Shown here piece by piece: positions 1 through 11,321 of a stretch of 64,000 nt of DNA (its first letter is position 1; the number at the start of each line of letters is the position of its first letter). The stretch lies in NCBI GenBank assembly GCA_020747065.1, contig JAGMVK010000016.1, forward strand, positions 124,001 through 188,000, written 5' to 3'. The position numbers and the translations under genes were made by a program. Under the pieces are notes generated by a model. That model was not told where the DNA came from. It saw only the letters and a list, made by a program, of their open reading frames with translations, and ran no database searches. This stretch comes from Cadophora sp. MPI-SDFR-AT-0126 (lineage: Eukaryota > Ascomycota > Leotiomycetes > Helotiales > Ploettnerulaceae).

Positions 1-2
1 GA

Positions 3-437
3 CCTGTTACCTTCATGGACAACCTTACTCCAGACTTTACAGGCAAGGGCTTCACAGCCATGTGGAACCAGGTGGGCGAGAAGCCCGTTCAGCTCGTTGC
101 TGCAAGCGATATCGGCTACTTTGCTGCCACGGCACTTCTCAATCGGGACAAATACGCTGGCAAGAAGATTGGTATTGCGGGAGATGAGCTGAACTATGAG
201 CAGGCTTGTAAGATATTCAAGGAGAAGATAGGTGTTGAGATGCCAACTACTTTCTGTGCTGTTGGTACTTTGGTAAAGTTTGCTATGAAGGATCTCGGTG
301 CCATGTTTAAATGGTTCGAGAAGGATGGGTATGCCGTTGATATTGCGGCTGCTAGGAAGGAGTATCCAGGTCTGCAAGACTTTGGTACTTGGTTGGAGAA
401 GAGCAGTGCCTTCAAGAAGGCGGAGACTGAGGCGTAA
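3..437 (+). CDS. NmrA-like NAD(P)-binding protein, 3' part only
   Basis: The reading frame is open from the first bases of the window (PVTF then MDNL), so the gene starts upstream and this is its C-terminal ~145 residues. The 'RP-x-x-F-MDN' type motif followed by 'VAASDIGYFAATALLN' is the usual C-terminal half of the NmrA/HSCARG-like atypical short-chain dehydrogenase family, where the segment lies after the Rossmann fold and helps form the substrate side. The family binds NAD(P) and often acts as a redox sensor or reductase; the substrate cannot be told here because the glycine-rich nucleotide loop is outside the window. The stop at 435-437 ends a lysine-rich tail. No intron is visible in this part. 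Confidence 0.8.
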   Translation, partial: PVTFMDNLTPDFTGKGFTAMWNQVGEKPVQLVAASDIGYFAATALLNRDKYAGKKIGIAGDELNYEQACKIFKEKIGVEMPTTFCAVGTLVKFAMKDLGAMFKWFEKDGYAVDIAAARKEYPGLQDFGTWLEKSSAFKKAETEA

Positions 438-2217
438 ATGGGGACATGGGATGCATAATGACGGCGTTTAGACTTTGGGATTATCATACTGGCCAAGTTG
501 GCCGTCGGCACATGTAGCGTTGCGTTGCCTTTTGTTACATACGGCGGTATTCTAGCTCCACAATACTACCAAAAACCACACACTTTCGGAATTGTCTCTT
601 TCCTTGTGCACCTTGAGAGCAAGCTTGACGCTATCGTATAGACGAGCCCAAAGCCGTCTCATTTTCGGTATGTCTTTAATTGAAATAAATTAGCATATTG
701 CCAGCAGCATTGTACTTCACGTTAAGCGGAGTTTCCTTATTTCTGTTCTAAATGTTTTCCCATGAGGCCGGTATGCAGAATGACAGCAGATCGTCTATTG
801 ACAGCATGACCAGGGAAAACAGCATGATCTCCAGGCACTCCTTCTCTCTCCACTATGATCGAAGAACGATAGTCGCTCTACATGTTGCAAAGATTACAGC
901 CTTCCAGCCAAGTCTCTTCATTATCCCTAAAATTGAGAATTTTCAACACGAGTCAACACCCGCGTTGCGAGATCTATTGAGCTGTCACCAGTATGTAGCT
1001 CAAGAGATGCTAGGCACGGCTAAGTTGACAGTAGTGGTCAGGTCTACCGTTACTGAGACAGTCGCCGCTGTAGGTCAATGACGAGACGTGGATACGGCAA
1101 TGATAGTCGAGAAGAGACATAATAGTGAAGCTGGTCGGTATGACCATATTTCAGAGGCAAGGCTTCGCAATACCGTTATCTGCTTCGTTGTCATCGAGAT
1201 TGTCTTTAGACTGACAGTAGCGAACCGTTGTTGACTTTCAAGGGATTGGCCGGACGGTTCCCATGTCTTGCCAAGAATTGCCCCTCGTCAAAAAGACGGA
1301 GTAAGTTCAGATGGTGGCTGGCGAAAGAAAATGTTGGCTTGAAGAATTTTGGAATCAATGTACTACTCCAGTAAATGATAATACCTCATGGAACACTGGC
1401 GCACTCAGGCCTTAGGAAGGCTGCATGCGTCCAACACATCTCAAGAATCCGAGGCTGAATGCGTGAATGATGGGTTGCCTGAAGGTAAGGTCACCAAGGA
1501 CTCTCTCTGTACGTCTCACCTAGGCTTGGGAATTTGGAATCAAATAAATGGTTCCAAAGATTGCAACCAAACAGATATTCACGTCTCTGACAGGCTACCA
1601 AATCATGATGCTGTGAACAGGGTCGGATTCCCGGAAAGTCTACTGAAAGGGGCGGAGTCTCGCTTAGTCGGGTGGTGGGCTATGCTATGCTGGTGACGTT
1701 GGATCCTGGGCACGGCTTGATCACACTACAGCACACAGCAAGTGTGATTGGCTTACAAGTTGAGGATGCTTTGACTACCGTGTTGCCATAGGTTCATTCG
1801 TCGCACATGTAGCTTCGCTAAGGTCGGATGCCGAGAGAAATGTCTTCCGATTTTCTTGGGGCAATTGTAAAGGCACTCTCAGGCGCTTGGCCTGTCCAGT
1901 ATATGGAAGCGAATTTGAAGCAGAGGGCTGTCCAATTCTGTAACTTCAATGTGCCTAGGCATGGCAGACAATTTGTGGGCCCTTCGTCTTTCACGGATCG
2001 AATAAAGTCAGCACGGCGGTCGGCATTCACACTCAGCCACCCCTCGCAATTCAAATACAAATCACAGCCGATCCTGCTTATCATGAACCTAACACCACAA
2101 AAGTTGGGCAGACACATACTTAAAACAAGCTGACACCCGGTCGAGAATTAGACAGCTTGCAGGATATCAGTTCAGAATCACACTTCATTTCTCGCTGGTA
2201 ACATTCCAATCGCCATC
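438..2217. other. Intergenic region without a supported gene
   Basis: About 1.8 kb. Several 100-codon open frames exist on both strands (for example an overlapping antisense pair at 1818-2133) but none shows a domain, intron-exon logic or codon pattern that I can support. The last ~100 bases are the probable promoter and 5' leader of the RING gene. Confidence 0.5.
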
Positions 2218-3159
2218 ATGAGTACACCTACACCTACTTCGAGCTCTTCTCCTGCACAGTCTAGTGCATCCAGAAGTGATAGCTCGCCACCTACAAGTCT
2301 TGCAGTCACCGTATTTATCAGTGCTTTCGCAGTAATATTTGTCCTGTTCGGCGGATTCCTCGTGGTCGGTCTCGTCAGAAGAAGACGCAACCCAGAAAGA
2401 TATGGACCTCGTCCGGCTGTTGCCGGAAGACCGAAGCAGACGCGAAAGAAGGGACTTGCAATGGCCGTACTGGAGAGCATTCCTGTTGTGAGATTTGGTG
2501 CCAATAACAAGAGCACGGAAGATGGTCCTCAGAAGGATGTTGAGCTTGCTGGAGGACTAGGTGACGAGGAATCAAATGCTAGTACGAGCAGGCAGTCGAG
2601 GGAAATTACGACCAACTCAGAGACCGATATCAGTCAACCTGCCCCGGCACATCATCATCCGTCTACCAAAGATGCCGAGCTTGGAACAGGTACCGAGTGC
2701 TCCATATGCATTGCGGATTTCGTGGAAAGTGAGGAAGTCCGTGTTTTGCCATGCAGTCATCGATTCCACCCTGCTTGTATCGACCCTTGGCTTTTGAATG
2801 TTTCGGGGACTTGTCCTATTTGGTTAGTTACCTTAGTTAAGCCCAGATGTGTCTTACTAACAGTTTGCAGCCGTTACGATCTCGAGCCGAGCCAGCCGGA
2901 TGCTCCCACAGCACAGACAAATGAGACAACCACAGCAACTCCTGCTGTGAATCCTGCTGCAACATTAGCAGTTCCATCCCCAACAGCACCTCGAGATCGT
3001 ACTTCATTCCGGTCGAGGCTACGTGAGATCCGTCAAGCACATACTGGAACTGAATACACATCTGCATTACGCCGTCTGTACCACGATCACGAGCACCGAC
3101 GACGAAGTTCATCGGTGCATACCGCGGATGTAGCGCCGCAAGAACCGAGACCAACTTGA
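2218..3159 (+). CDS. Membrane-anchored RING-H2 E3 ubiquitin ligase
   Basis: Join 2218-2822 and 2871-3159; 297 residues. Residues 1-27 are Ser/Thr/Pro-rich, 28-52 form one transmembrane helix followed by RRRR (N-terminus likely outside or lumenal), then a disordered linker and a RING-H2 domain at about 161-204: C-x2-C, CSHRFH with the two His ligands, then the last C-x2-C pair. The last pair only appears after removing a 48-nt intron (2823-2870; donor GTTAGT, branch CTAAC, acceptor GCAG): the joined codons read CPICRYD. Unspliced, the frame stays open and reads CPIW, losing the zinc ligand. The family (PA-TM-RING/ATL-like) ubiquitinates membrane or vacuolar/Golgi cargo. The tail is Pro/Ala-rich and not conserved-looking. 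ATG at 2218 sits in a good context (ATCATG). Confidence 0.88.
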   Translation: MSTPTPTSSSSPAQSSASRSDSSPPTSLAVTVFISAFAVIFVLFGGFLVVGLVRRRRNPERYGPRPAVAGRPKQTRKKGLAMAVLESIPVVRFGANNKSTEDGPQKDVELAGGLGDEESNASTSRQSREITTNSETDISQPAPAHHHPSTKDAELGTGTECSICIADFVESEEVRVLPCSHRFHPACIDPWLLNVSGTCPIWLVTLVKPRCVLLTVCSRYDLEPSQPDAPTAQTNETTTATPAVNPAATLAVPSPTAPRDRTSFRSRLREIRQAHTGTEYTSALRRLYHDHEHRRRSSSVHTADVAPQEPRPT

Positions 3160-3670
3160 AGCAGGGCATTGCTTGACAGTGATATTTAAAGAAGAAATTG
3201 ACGGAGACCTTGAAGGTAGAGGAGATGGACGTCAAGCCGAAGATCAACCTGCTAAAGTCTTATGCGTGAAATGTATTCATTATGCCTCATGAACAGCAAC
3301 CACGGCGCGCCATTACGGAGAAGAGGGTGTCTCGCCACGAAGGGACGAAGAAAGAGAAGGCTGTGAAGGACAGACAACTTTGCAATCACCAAGGAAGCTC
3401 GAGAAGGACTGGCCTCTGCTCTGGAGGGGCAAATAAAGAGTGTAAGATAGTGTTTAGATATAATCCAGAATTAACTCCCGCTAGAACCAAAATGAAGGAC
3501 TGAAGTAAAGGCTATACCGATACATGTATACCCAAAACATGGTTTGCAGACTACCCAGAGTGCATTCCCATGGAGAAATGCAATTTTTCAACTAAATATT
3601 CCACGTGATCGTGCCCGTTGATCCATTATCCTCTACTCTTCAGAACGCCCGAAACCATTTGACCTACCGC
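3160..3670. other. Intergenic, between convergent 3' ends
   Basis: About 510 bases between two genes that converge. I see no supported gene; it should hold both 3' UTRs. Confidence 0.5.
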
Positions 3671-4471
3671 TCACAGTGCCATAAAAGCACCCAGAGCCGC
3701 AACTACTAAAGCTCCAGCGCCATTAGTTGCTTGGGCAGCACCGTTCGTAGAAGTGGGAGTTGAAGTTGGAGCGTTAGCAGCTTGTGCAAGCACAAAGGTG
3801 CCGGTCTGCGTTTCGGTGCTCTGAATCTGACTTCCACTTGCTGTGGTAGTTACAGTGACGGTTCTTGTGGTAAGGCCCTATCAAATATTCAGTAACCGGG
3901 TCTGAATTTCAGATTCCCTGTCTCTCATAGCTGCAAGAATAGCCTCTTAATGAACATTTCGAAGTGAAATATATCTTACAGTAGCCTGTCCACTCGTAAC
4001 GGTGACGGTAAAGACTCCACCTGGGCCTTTGCCTCCCCAGTAACCTCCCCATCCATCGCCATTAACTCCGCCCCACCATGGCCAGTTGGTTGTGCAGGAG
4101 TCTGAAGCAGTAGAGCAGCTGGAATACGAAGAGCACCACTCGGACCTAACACTGGAAGCGCTTGCATATTGAGCTGTTGCTGTAGGACAAGCTGAGGTAA
4201 CACAATTGTCGATGACAGTCTGAGATGCACAGGCGCTAGACCAAGCAGTGGACTGAGCTGGAAAGATTGAGGAGAAGCATGTTTTCTGTAAATACTGTCA
4301 GTTGAAGAATGGTAAATATTGTAGAACACTGACAGCACAGTCAGGTGCTCCTCCCCAACCCCAATTATCTCCCCAGTTATTTCCATACCCACCGAAGCCA
4401 TGGCCTGGTCCCCAATCTGCTCTAGCGAGGCTGGCAGAGATGCCAAGCAATATGGCTGAGGTGAACTTCAT
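3671..4471 (-). CDS. Secreted GPI-anchored cell-wall protein with eight-cysteine CFEM-like domain
   Basis: Complement join 3671-3877, 3980-4285, 4334-4471; 216 residues. Residues 1-18 (MKFTSAILLGISASLARA) are a signal peptide. A Gly/Trp-rich stretch leads to PDCAKTC, and eight cysteines follow in about 65 residues, the number typical of CFEM domains, though the usual central C-x-C is absent, so I call it CFEM-like. The second half is Thr/Ser-rich (VTVTT repeats; likely O-mannosylated) and ends in a hydrophobic tail after small residues (NGAGALVVAALGAFMAL), a GPI-attachment signal. Introns are 48 nt (4286-4333, branch CTGAC) and 102 nt (3878-3979), both phase 0. CFEM proteins act at the wall, some in haem/iron uptake or adhesion; here the role is unknown. 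Confidence 0.8.
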
Positions 4472-5883
4472 TTTGACTTGTGCTATTTCTGAAAATGGAA
4501 TGTGATGATGAAAGACCTGGAAACCGAAAGAGCAGTGGGGTTTATATATCACCATACGACGATCGACGCATCTTATGGGGGTAATACTATACACTCAGTC
4601 TCGGACGTCCAAATACGGGATCCTCTTGTCAGAAGCTTGCGTATCCACACCGATAGTATGCATGCAGTTGCACAGATCCGGCGGATTTATGTGCGCCTCA
4701 CGGCGTATTTTGAGGCTATCCCAACAGTACGGTGTAATCCGGTGCGTTTCAGCTTCATGCAGAGATACACGCGGCATTGTGCGTGTAAAGTGATGGCTGA
4801 GCACTGTGGGAGAGCTGCCAAGCTGTAGGATTGATAATTTTTGGTTGTTAGGAAAGCCCAATGAGAATTTGTCGCTCAACTGGGGGTGATGTGATGTTTG
4901 TTGAAGCTTGAAAGATTTTGATTTGTTTGGTTCGGTAAATTAGAGACCGAAGGCCCGTTCTCCCTTGTTTGGCTCGCTTAGTGACAGCTGGCCATTAGAT
5001 CTTACTAAAGCTTGCGCAAGGTGAACAACAGAACCCCATTCGGACCTCCGTGAACCTTCACCAATAGTCCGCCGTCAAGTCCGGCAGTTGCAGTTGAAGC
5101 CGCGCGTCAGGCCATGTGCTCCATTGTCTTCAGAGGTGAGTACAGTGCTCGATTAAACGCGTATCAGCCTTGTCAGTTGAGGTTCCGGAGTCACTCACTG
5201 ACGTCAATCCCAGGCCTTGAGGTTATTTTCTGACAGCTTATTCGACAAGGACCGAGGATGCAAGAAATTGTCTTGATTCGGCCTCAAAGCCATACTTCTC
5301 ACGCGGAGCACGCATCATTTGTGGATTCAATGTGTAGACTTCCAATACATAATCTACAATGTATCGCAGAAGAAAGTAAGCTGCGGATTGCTGTCACATG
5401 GAATGTGGTGTGTTAATTGGATGGAGTTGTTGCATCACATCGAAGAACTTGCCAATTAATTTGGCTTGCTGTTTCTGTTACTATCACACAAACATACCAC
5501 AGAGAATCTCTGATCACTTTCTAGATTTCTACAATCTCAAAATTAACGATTTCTTCCAGACAAATCGAGGAACCCAGCTTGGTTCAGCTTTTCTATCTTT
5601 GGCCTTCATTCTGACAGCCTATTGCAGTAGATTTCTTGGAAAGAAATCTTCAAATCACACTGTAATGGCTTGCAAAAGTCTGATTATCTCTCGTTAAAGG
5701 AAGGACAATGAGAGGCAAAATAAGAATTACTTATTTGATTTTGGTAATGTCAACAAAACCCCTTGTTCTTCCAGCGCTTCGGCTAATCTACTCCACTTAT
5801 ATACATTTTATCATTCCTCGCTATGATTCATGCACTGTACAAACAATGCAAAAATGTTTAGATCACCATGATGACATCTGATC
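4472..5883. other. Intergenic region
   Basis: About 1.4 kb. It holds the promoter of the GPI-protein gene at its left end and the 3' side of the S33 hydrolase at its right. A 100-codon open frame at 5398-5697 has no recognisable domain and I do not call it. Confidence 0.45.
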
Positions 5884-7475
5884 TTAAGAATCGAAGACGG
5901 TACCTTGGGCGGGCAACACACCTGTCAACAAGAACGTGTCCATCGCGGTCGAAATCTTGCCATGGCTGAAGTAGCTCGTATGTCCACTACCATTTCGAAG
6001 AAGTAGAACAGAACTCGGAATTTGTTGCCTCAAAGTATTCGCCCAAACAATTGAGGTCGATGGATCCCAGAAAGAATTAGCAAGAAGGATTTTTGGTAAT
6101 TTGGCGACCTGTTTTGGACGTAAACCTTCAACCGGCGTTGGAGGAGATACCCAGCCAATGCAGGATGATTGAGCTTGATAGGTTTGACTGTTTCCTCTGG
6201 AATGTGGTGAAAGGGCAGTTGTCATTTGACGTTTGAATACCAAATCGATATAGCTTTTCGACGTGGGAGCCCAATCTTTACAGGCAACGCCGAGGAATGA
6301 GAAGTCCGAATCGCTCGGAGCACTCTTGATGCGGGCGGACAGCAAAGTTGCATTACCTCGTGATGCCTGAGCAATAGCAACTGACAGAAGAGGCCAGCCC
6401 GGACCCAGTACGGATTGCTCAACGAACAGTATTCCTGATTGTACACGGCTGAGAATCTCCTCGCCTGTAGCATCGCTTCTGCAAACACTGACGTTCCCGA
6501 TAGTGCAGCCTGGTGCTGGAATGGGCTTTTCATTGGCGGTGGCGATAATATCATCGAATATTCCAGGAGCGTCCTGACCATTCAGAGCGCAGTCGCTCGT
6601 TGTATTGCACCACTTGAAGAATTGGTTTAAAGTCGCTTCGTATGCTCCGGATTCCGTCGCCAGAAGAGACGTGTCGGAGTCTGAAACTGCCAAAATCCCA
6701 TCGAGGACCATTCGCCCGACCTTTGTAGGAAAAAGACCAGCGTAGGTCGACCCAAGATTAGAGCCGTACGATATACCAAGAAAGTTCAGTTTATCTTCTT
6801 GGAGCGCTCGTCGAACCATATCCATATCTTTGGCAGCGCTGGCAGTACCCATGAAGTCGAAGACTCGTCCAGTACCGGCCTTGCAGCTTTCGCTGAATGC
6901 CTTGTTGTATTCAACAAGTTTGTTGAATTCCTCCTCATTCTTCGGCGTGCTGGAAACACGTTGATTCCAGATTGTCGGGTCACAGACCATCGGATTGCTT
7001 AGCCCAGTGCCACGGGGATCGAGGCCGATAACTATGCAAGAAAGTGACGTTAGTGTCATCATGGCAAGAAATCACGAGTATCTGACAAGTGGAAAGGTAG
7101 GCCTTGTTAAAACTCACTGTCATATTGTGCCAGAAGTTCGGGGCTGAACAATGGAGCACCTTGAATTTGCCCGAAAACAAGATCGGAACCGGCTCCTCCT
7201 GGGCCACCGGGATTGATGATCAAGCTGCCAATACGACTTGTGGCATTGGTGGCTTGGAGTCGGGCAAATGTGATATTGAATTGGTCGGCGTGGGCATTGT
7301 CATAGTCGACAGGCACTTCAATCTGCCCGCATTGGAGGCCGGGAGGATCAGAAGTTGTGCAATTTGCCCAACTGATCTTCGGATTCGTTCTCGGTGAAAT
7401 ATATGGTAAGGCCAATGCTTGAGAAAAGAATATGAGAGTGGCTGAGATGTGTGAGAGATAGAACAATTGCTGCAT
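5884..7475 (-). CDS. Secreted alpha/beta-hydrolase, S33 TAP-like peptidase
   Basis: Complement join 5884-7031 and 7118-7475; 501 residues. Residues 1-22 are a signal peptide ending in ALA. The fold is that of the tripeptidyl aminopeptidase-like (TAP) branch of peptidase family S33: oxyanion loop LIINPGGPGGAG in exon 1, IIGLDPRGTG across the splice junction, nucleophile elbow GISYGS, then the TAP-like C-terminal domain with an Asp in ANSFWDPST and the catalytic His in NGSGHTSY. The 86-nt intron (7032-7117, GTGAGT...ATAG) is phase 1, and splicing makes the DPRGTG motif continuous with YD. Such enzymes are exported and cut peptides or small esters from the N-terminal side; the substrate is unknown. 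Residue count matches the family (about 500-600). Confidence 0.88.
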
Positions 7476-8693
7476 TTTCCGTGCTTGCTTCGACTTTTAG
7501 CTGTAAAATCAAATGTTTGATGCTTGATGCTTGAAAATGTATATGACTGGGAAGGAGTCGATAATGGGGGAACAGAGGTAGTCTACGATTCTTTATACTT
7601 TCCTTCTAATTTCAGACGCCCTCCGTCATGACGGCAGAAACTTAAATCTCCCTGGCTATGGCAAAAAGACCCTGACTGCTGACAGACATCTTACGTACTT
7701 TTGGGTATTGTGCCGTTCACGCAATTCCATAGCCATCCTTGAATTCTGAGTTTTACCCTCAAAATAAGGAAGCCATAATTTACGTGACCAAGGGCCATAT
7801 CAAGCCCAGATCTTTAATGGCATTTGCTGGGTCGGATCAAATCACCTGATAAGAGCGAAGGCGCAGCCGGCTGCGGTCAAATTGCGTCCTGTCAATCTCT
7901 CCGATCTGCCCCAAATTTGTGTAAAGTTTTAAGAACTGTGCCTCAAGCGTTGCAGTTCGTTCCACTTTCCGCGCTGGCGGCCGGTCAGCATCGTATAAAA
8001 TCACGTGGACAGGAAAACCTCCCAGGATTTGCTTGGGAGGCTGGAGCATCGCCGCTCAATCAACCGGAAATATTATACTTCTAGTCTGTAGTATATAAGC
8101 AGTCATTTATTTAAACTTGCCTTCATGTGGTGTCCAGATTCGCATGCTCATTGGAGAGTCAAACACTCAAAAAAGGAAACGCTGAACTCAAATTCGCGAG
8201 AGAAGAACCAAGAGATCGGCAAATGCCCAAAAAATGTGTTAAAATCGAGTCAAAAGGATTGGTTCCAAGCAAGCGATACAACAGTTGAATGGATTAGCGG
8301 GAGGAGTTCTAAAAATGGCGGGGAACGACTTTGCAAAAACTGCCCTGCAAAGAAGCCAGAGAAGAAGTAAACGATTGGTTTGGAGGAGAGATCCAGGAGC
8401 GTCAGTCGATTTCTGAAGTGCTCCTCGATCCTACGGCCCTCTTCGTTCTCTGCACGCATTGAAAGTTGTTGTTGTGTGCATGGCTTTTGCCCGATTCTGA
8501 TCAGCTGTAATCAACACGACCAATCCGTCTTGAGATTAGAGCAATGGTGTGTAATCCAATTTTTTGGTGAAGATGTCCGGTCGTCCCGGAAACATTCAAG
8601 CTCCGATTTAATATTTACTTTCAGAATTCCCCCACCTCTCGAGTCAAGCTTTCCACCCCGCACTGTCTCACATGGATCCTGCTCCACAAAAGC
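7476..8693. other. Intergenic region, divergent promoters
   Basis: About 1.2 kb between two divergently transcribed genes. TATA-like stretches occur near 8080-8110. No gene is supported. Confidence 0.45.
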
Positions 8694-9360
8694 ATGGCAA
8701 GCCTCCCCTCCATCAGCGTAGCATCCATTGTCATCGGATTCATTTCTTTCGCATTTACCCTTGCGATCTGGATTCACGCTTTTTGGGGAGCTTTTCTCAC
8801 AGTTGTCTCGGCCCCTTCACAACTTCGAGACGCCTTCTCCACACTCCGTCAATCTCTCTACGAAGAACGCGAATACCTCAAACGTAAACGGCGGCGTGAA
8901 AAGGGAATACCGGATCGAGATTCGAAGCATAGATTACTCTATGATGAGGGTGGACCGACGAAAGTGATCAATGATGCCGTGAAGGATTTGATACACGATT
9001 TCAAGAGATATGAACGTCCATTCCTAGAGACAACTCACACAGGCAGGGAAAAGGAGTTGGAATGGAGTTTTGATGCAACGCAACAACATTACAGATGCGA
9101 TTTCTCTCATCGATTGCTGTGGTTGAGAAGCAAAGGAGGAATTGAGAGTATAGCCGAGAAGCTCCAGAAGGTCGAAGCAAATTACTCTGTGAAGCTCGAT
9201 TGTCACTAATGAACGGCTGTAGATTCAAACACGAAGGATTGCAGTTGAGACTACCGAATCAAGATTCATGCTGGCAGATGTCATGGGAATGGTCAGAGAC
9301 AATGAGCGACGGCTGAGTGCCATCGAAGAGAGGTTACAGATGTCAAGAATTGGTTATTGA
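8694..9360 (+). CDS. Small single-pass membrane protein of unknown function
   Basis: I do not recognise the family. Exon 1 encodes an N-terminal hydrophobic segment (residues about 8-40), then a highly charged, predicted helical part (EEREYLKRKRRREKG). Splicing to a frame starting at 9223 gives a further helical tail that ends ERLQMSRIGY at a stop at 9358-9360. The intron is probably 9171-9222 (52 nt, weak donor GTCGAA, branch CTAAT, acceptor TGTAG; phase 0), giving 204 residues; a better-looking donor GTGAAG at 9189 would leave a 34-nt intron, which is too short for this genome. Without splicing the frame stops at 9209. The shape (TM helix plus coiled coil) resembles fungal-specific hypothetical proteins. 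Confidence 0.6.
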
Positions 9361-9468
9361 ATGACGCATTTGGAAGGTCGTGGTGGTACATTGAGTACAA
9401 ATCTGCAGGACCAGATCTCGGAAATCGAATCTGCAAGGCAATTATCAGGTATCTCTCCCAACTCCAGC

Positions 9469-11279
9469 TCAGTCGTCCTCCTGGACCAACTCCTTGATCT
9501 CCTCCGAACCCAAAACTCCTTCCGGTACTCCATTATGCGCCGACACCCCAGCTGAAGACCGAACTCCTGTTGTCGCTCCCTTTCCGCTAACGCCACCATC
9601 TTGCATCCAGAAATCAACCTCATCCACAATATCGTACACAATGTCCTCCACAATCTGCTCGTCAAATCGTTCGCCTGTGGCTCGAAGCTTCGGCACCTTT
9701 GTCGCTACTGGCTGATCGCTCCCGATCATATCGACCTCATCATCAGGCTCGCCTTCTTCTTGAGGTGGATACCAGAAGTCAGGGCCAAAATTGACTTCCG
9801 CAGCTCCACCTCTAAAGACAGAGACCGCAGGATAATATCCTAGCATACCATTATCCAATCCTTCTCTTGCTCCAACTTGTGTGGAAGGCTTAGAGGCCGG
9901 AGGCAAGAAGGCGAGAAGATTGGTGAAGGGCGTGCCAATGTAGTGGCCGTTTTTATAGACCTTGATACTGGAATGTGGAAGTGTTCGAAGTGCAGGTACT
10001 GGATGTGTTGGCCCTGGTTCCTGGGTTAACCCCCCGACCCCACCTGTGGATTGAATTACGGGAGACGGGTTCATCAACTCCTCAAGTTCCTTGGTTGCTT
10101 GGTATTCAATCTGCTCAAAGTACAGGTGTGTCTTGAACCGGATAGGGACCCTGTCGCGGATAATGTCTGGTCTCTCGATCCCAATGTTTCCTTCATCCTC
10201 AAGATCGACGGCGGGGTTATAATGTCCCTCCACAACTTTTCTATGGAGCGACTCCGAAGGGAGATTGATTTCGAGTCCAATCACATCGCCTTCTCTGATA
10301 TCCTCGTTGTTGGGAAAGAAGTCCTTCGGTCGAGACATGAACACTTTCTGGCCAGATGCATCCCGAAGGCCGTAGCTGTAGGCATCGTATCCGACTGGCG
10401 CATCCAATGTAGCTTCGCGCCTCGCCCATCCCATCCGAACATGACCATTCGATTCCACTGGAGCACTTGATTTCCTCTTTGGTATTCCACTTGTGATCCT
10501 ACACTCATAATACCATCTGCCCTCTCGTACTCCCACATTGGCCTTTGCCATTCTGAAGCCCTTGTCTGTTGTGACATGCTTGCCAGATTCATCTAGAAAC
10601 ATGTGTGTAGAGGTATCTTCGAAATTCAGGCGAGGTGTGAACGGTTCTGCTTCAGATTGTCGGTAGTAGAGGGAGGATGGAAAGGCCGGATCTGCGATGC
10701 AATGGGTATAATGGAAGCCCTTCTTGTTGTAGACACTAAGAGATGTTAGCTAGGAAGCGAATATGAATCAAAAGCTTACTGGTCCGTTGTCTCATTGAAT
10801 TGAATTTCAGAGCCATCTGGAGCTGTCCTTGTATCCGCAGGTATGAATATTGGTCCCCTAGGGGCTTCGAAGTCTGTAGATTTGGGTGGAGGAAGCTTGT
10901 ATCTAATGGGCGCCAGATCGGGTTCGCTCTTCTTGCTTTTCGTGGATTTGGGGTCTGGAGTAGCTCTCGCGCTCGAATCTGGAGCTATAGATCCTGCTTT
11001 TGATTCGCGCTTCTTCAGCGATTCCTTCTTGGCTCTTGATGCCCGCTCGCGCGCGAGAGGAGCGTCATCTTGAGGTTTGGACTTGAAGTCGGGGTTCAAG
11101 GGGGAGGAGACCGCTGGCTGATGATCATCTTCGAGGGCGCGCTTTTGTGGAATTGAGGAGATCGGTGTCGAAGTCGTAGGCGTCGCCTCTCTATGGGGAG
11201 AAGCTTCTCCTGCCGACATGTTGGTTGCGACTTTCTTTCCTCCCCGTCGCGAAATGACTTTGATATTTCTCTTTCCCAT
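9469..11279 (-). CDS. ash2: Ash2/Bre2-like SPRY subunit of the Set1/COMPASS H3K4 methyltransferase
   Basis: Complement join 9469-10735 and 10780-11279; 588 residues from ATG 11279 (another ATG lies at 11219). The N-terminal ~165 residues are basic and Ser/Pro-rich, probably disordered. The SPRY domain begins around YNKKGFHYTHCIADP and has the hallmark pieces GWARREATLDAPVGYDAYS, YGLRDASGQKVF and the late 'YYPAVSVFRGG-A-EVNFG' strand. Ash2 supports H3K4 methylation at active genes in the nucleus. The C-terminus is acidic and rich in Glu/Asp (VQEDD end), where the Dpy30-binding helix usually lies (ERFDEQIVEDIVYDIVDEV). The 44-nt intron (10736-10779, GTAAGC...CTAAC...TTAG) is phase 2. A long inserted loop (PSPVIQSTGGVGG) interrupts SPRY, as in other fungal homologues. 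Confidence 0.9.
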
Positions 11280-11321
11280 CTCGAGGGTCGAGACTGAGTT
11301 GAAGTGCACGGACCATCTCAC

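Noticed and set aside
1818..2133. Overlapping antisense pair of ~100-codon open frames
   Set aside because: No start context, domain or splice evidence; likely chance.
5398..5697. 99-codon open frame with a hydrophobic end
   Set aside because: No signal peptide, family or conserved pattern; A/T-rich codons like non-coding flanks.
9189..9222. 34-nt intron with donor GTGAAG in the small membrane-protein gene
   Set aside because: Too short compared with all other introns here (43 nt or more); the 52-nt alternative is preferred though its donor is weak.
9494..10470. Several plus-strand open frames of 70-140 codons
   Set aside because: All lie antisense to the Ash2 SPRY coding sequence.
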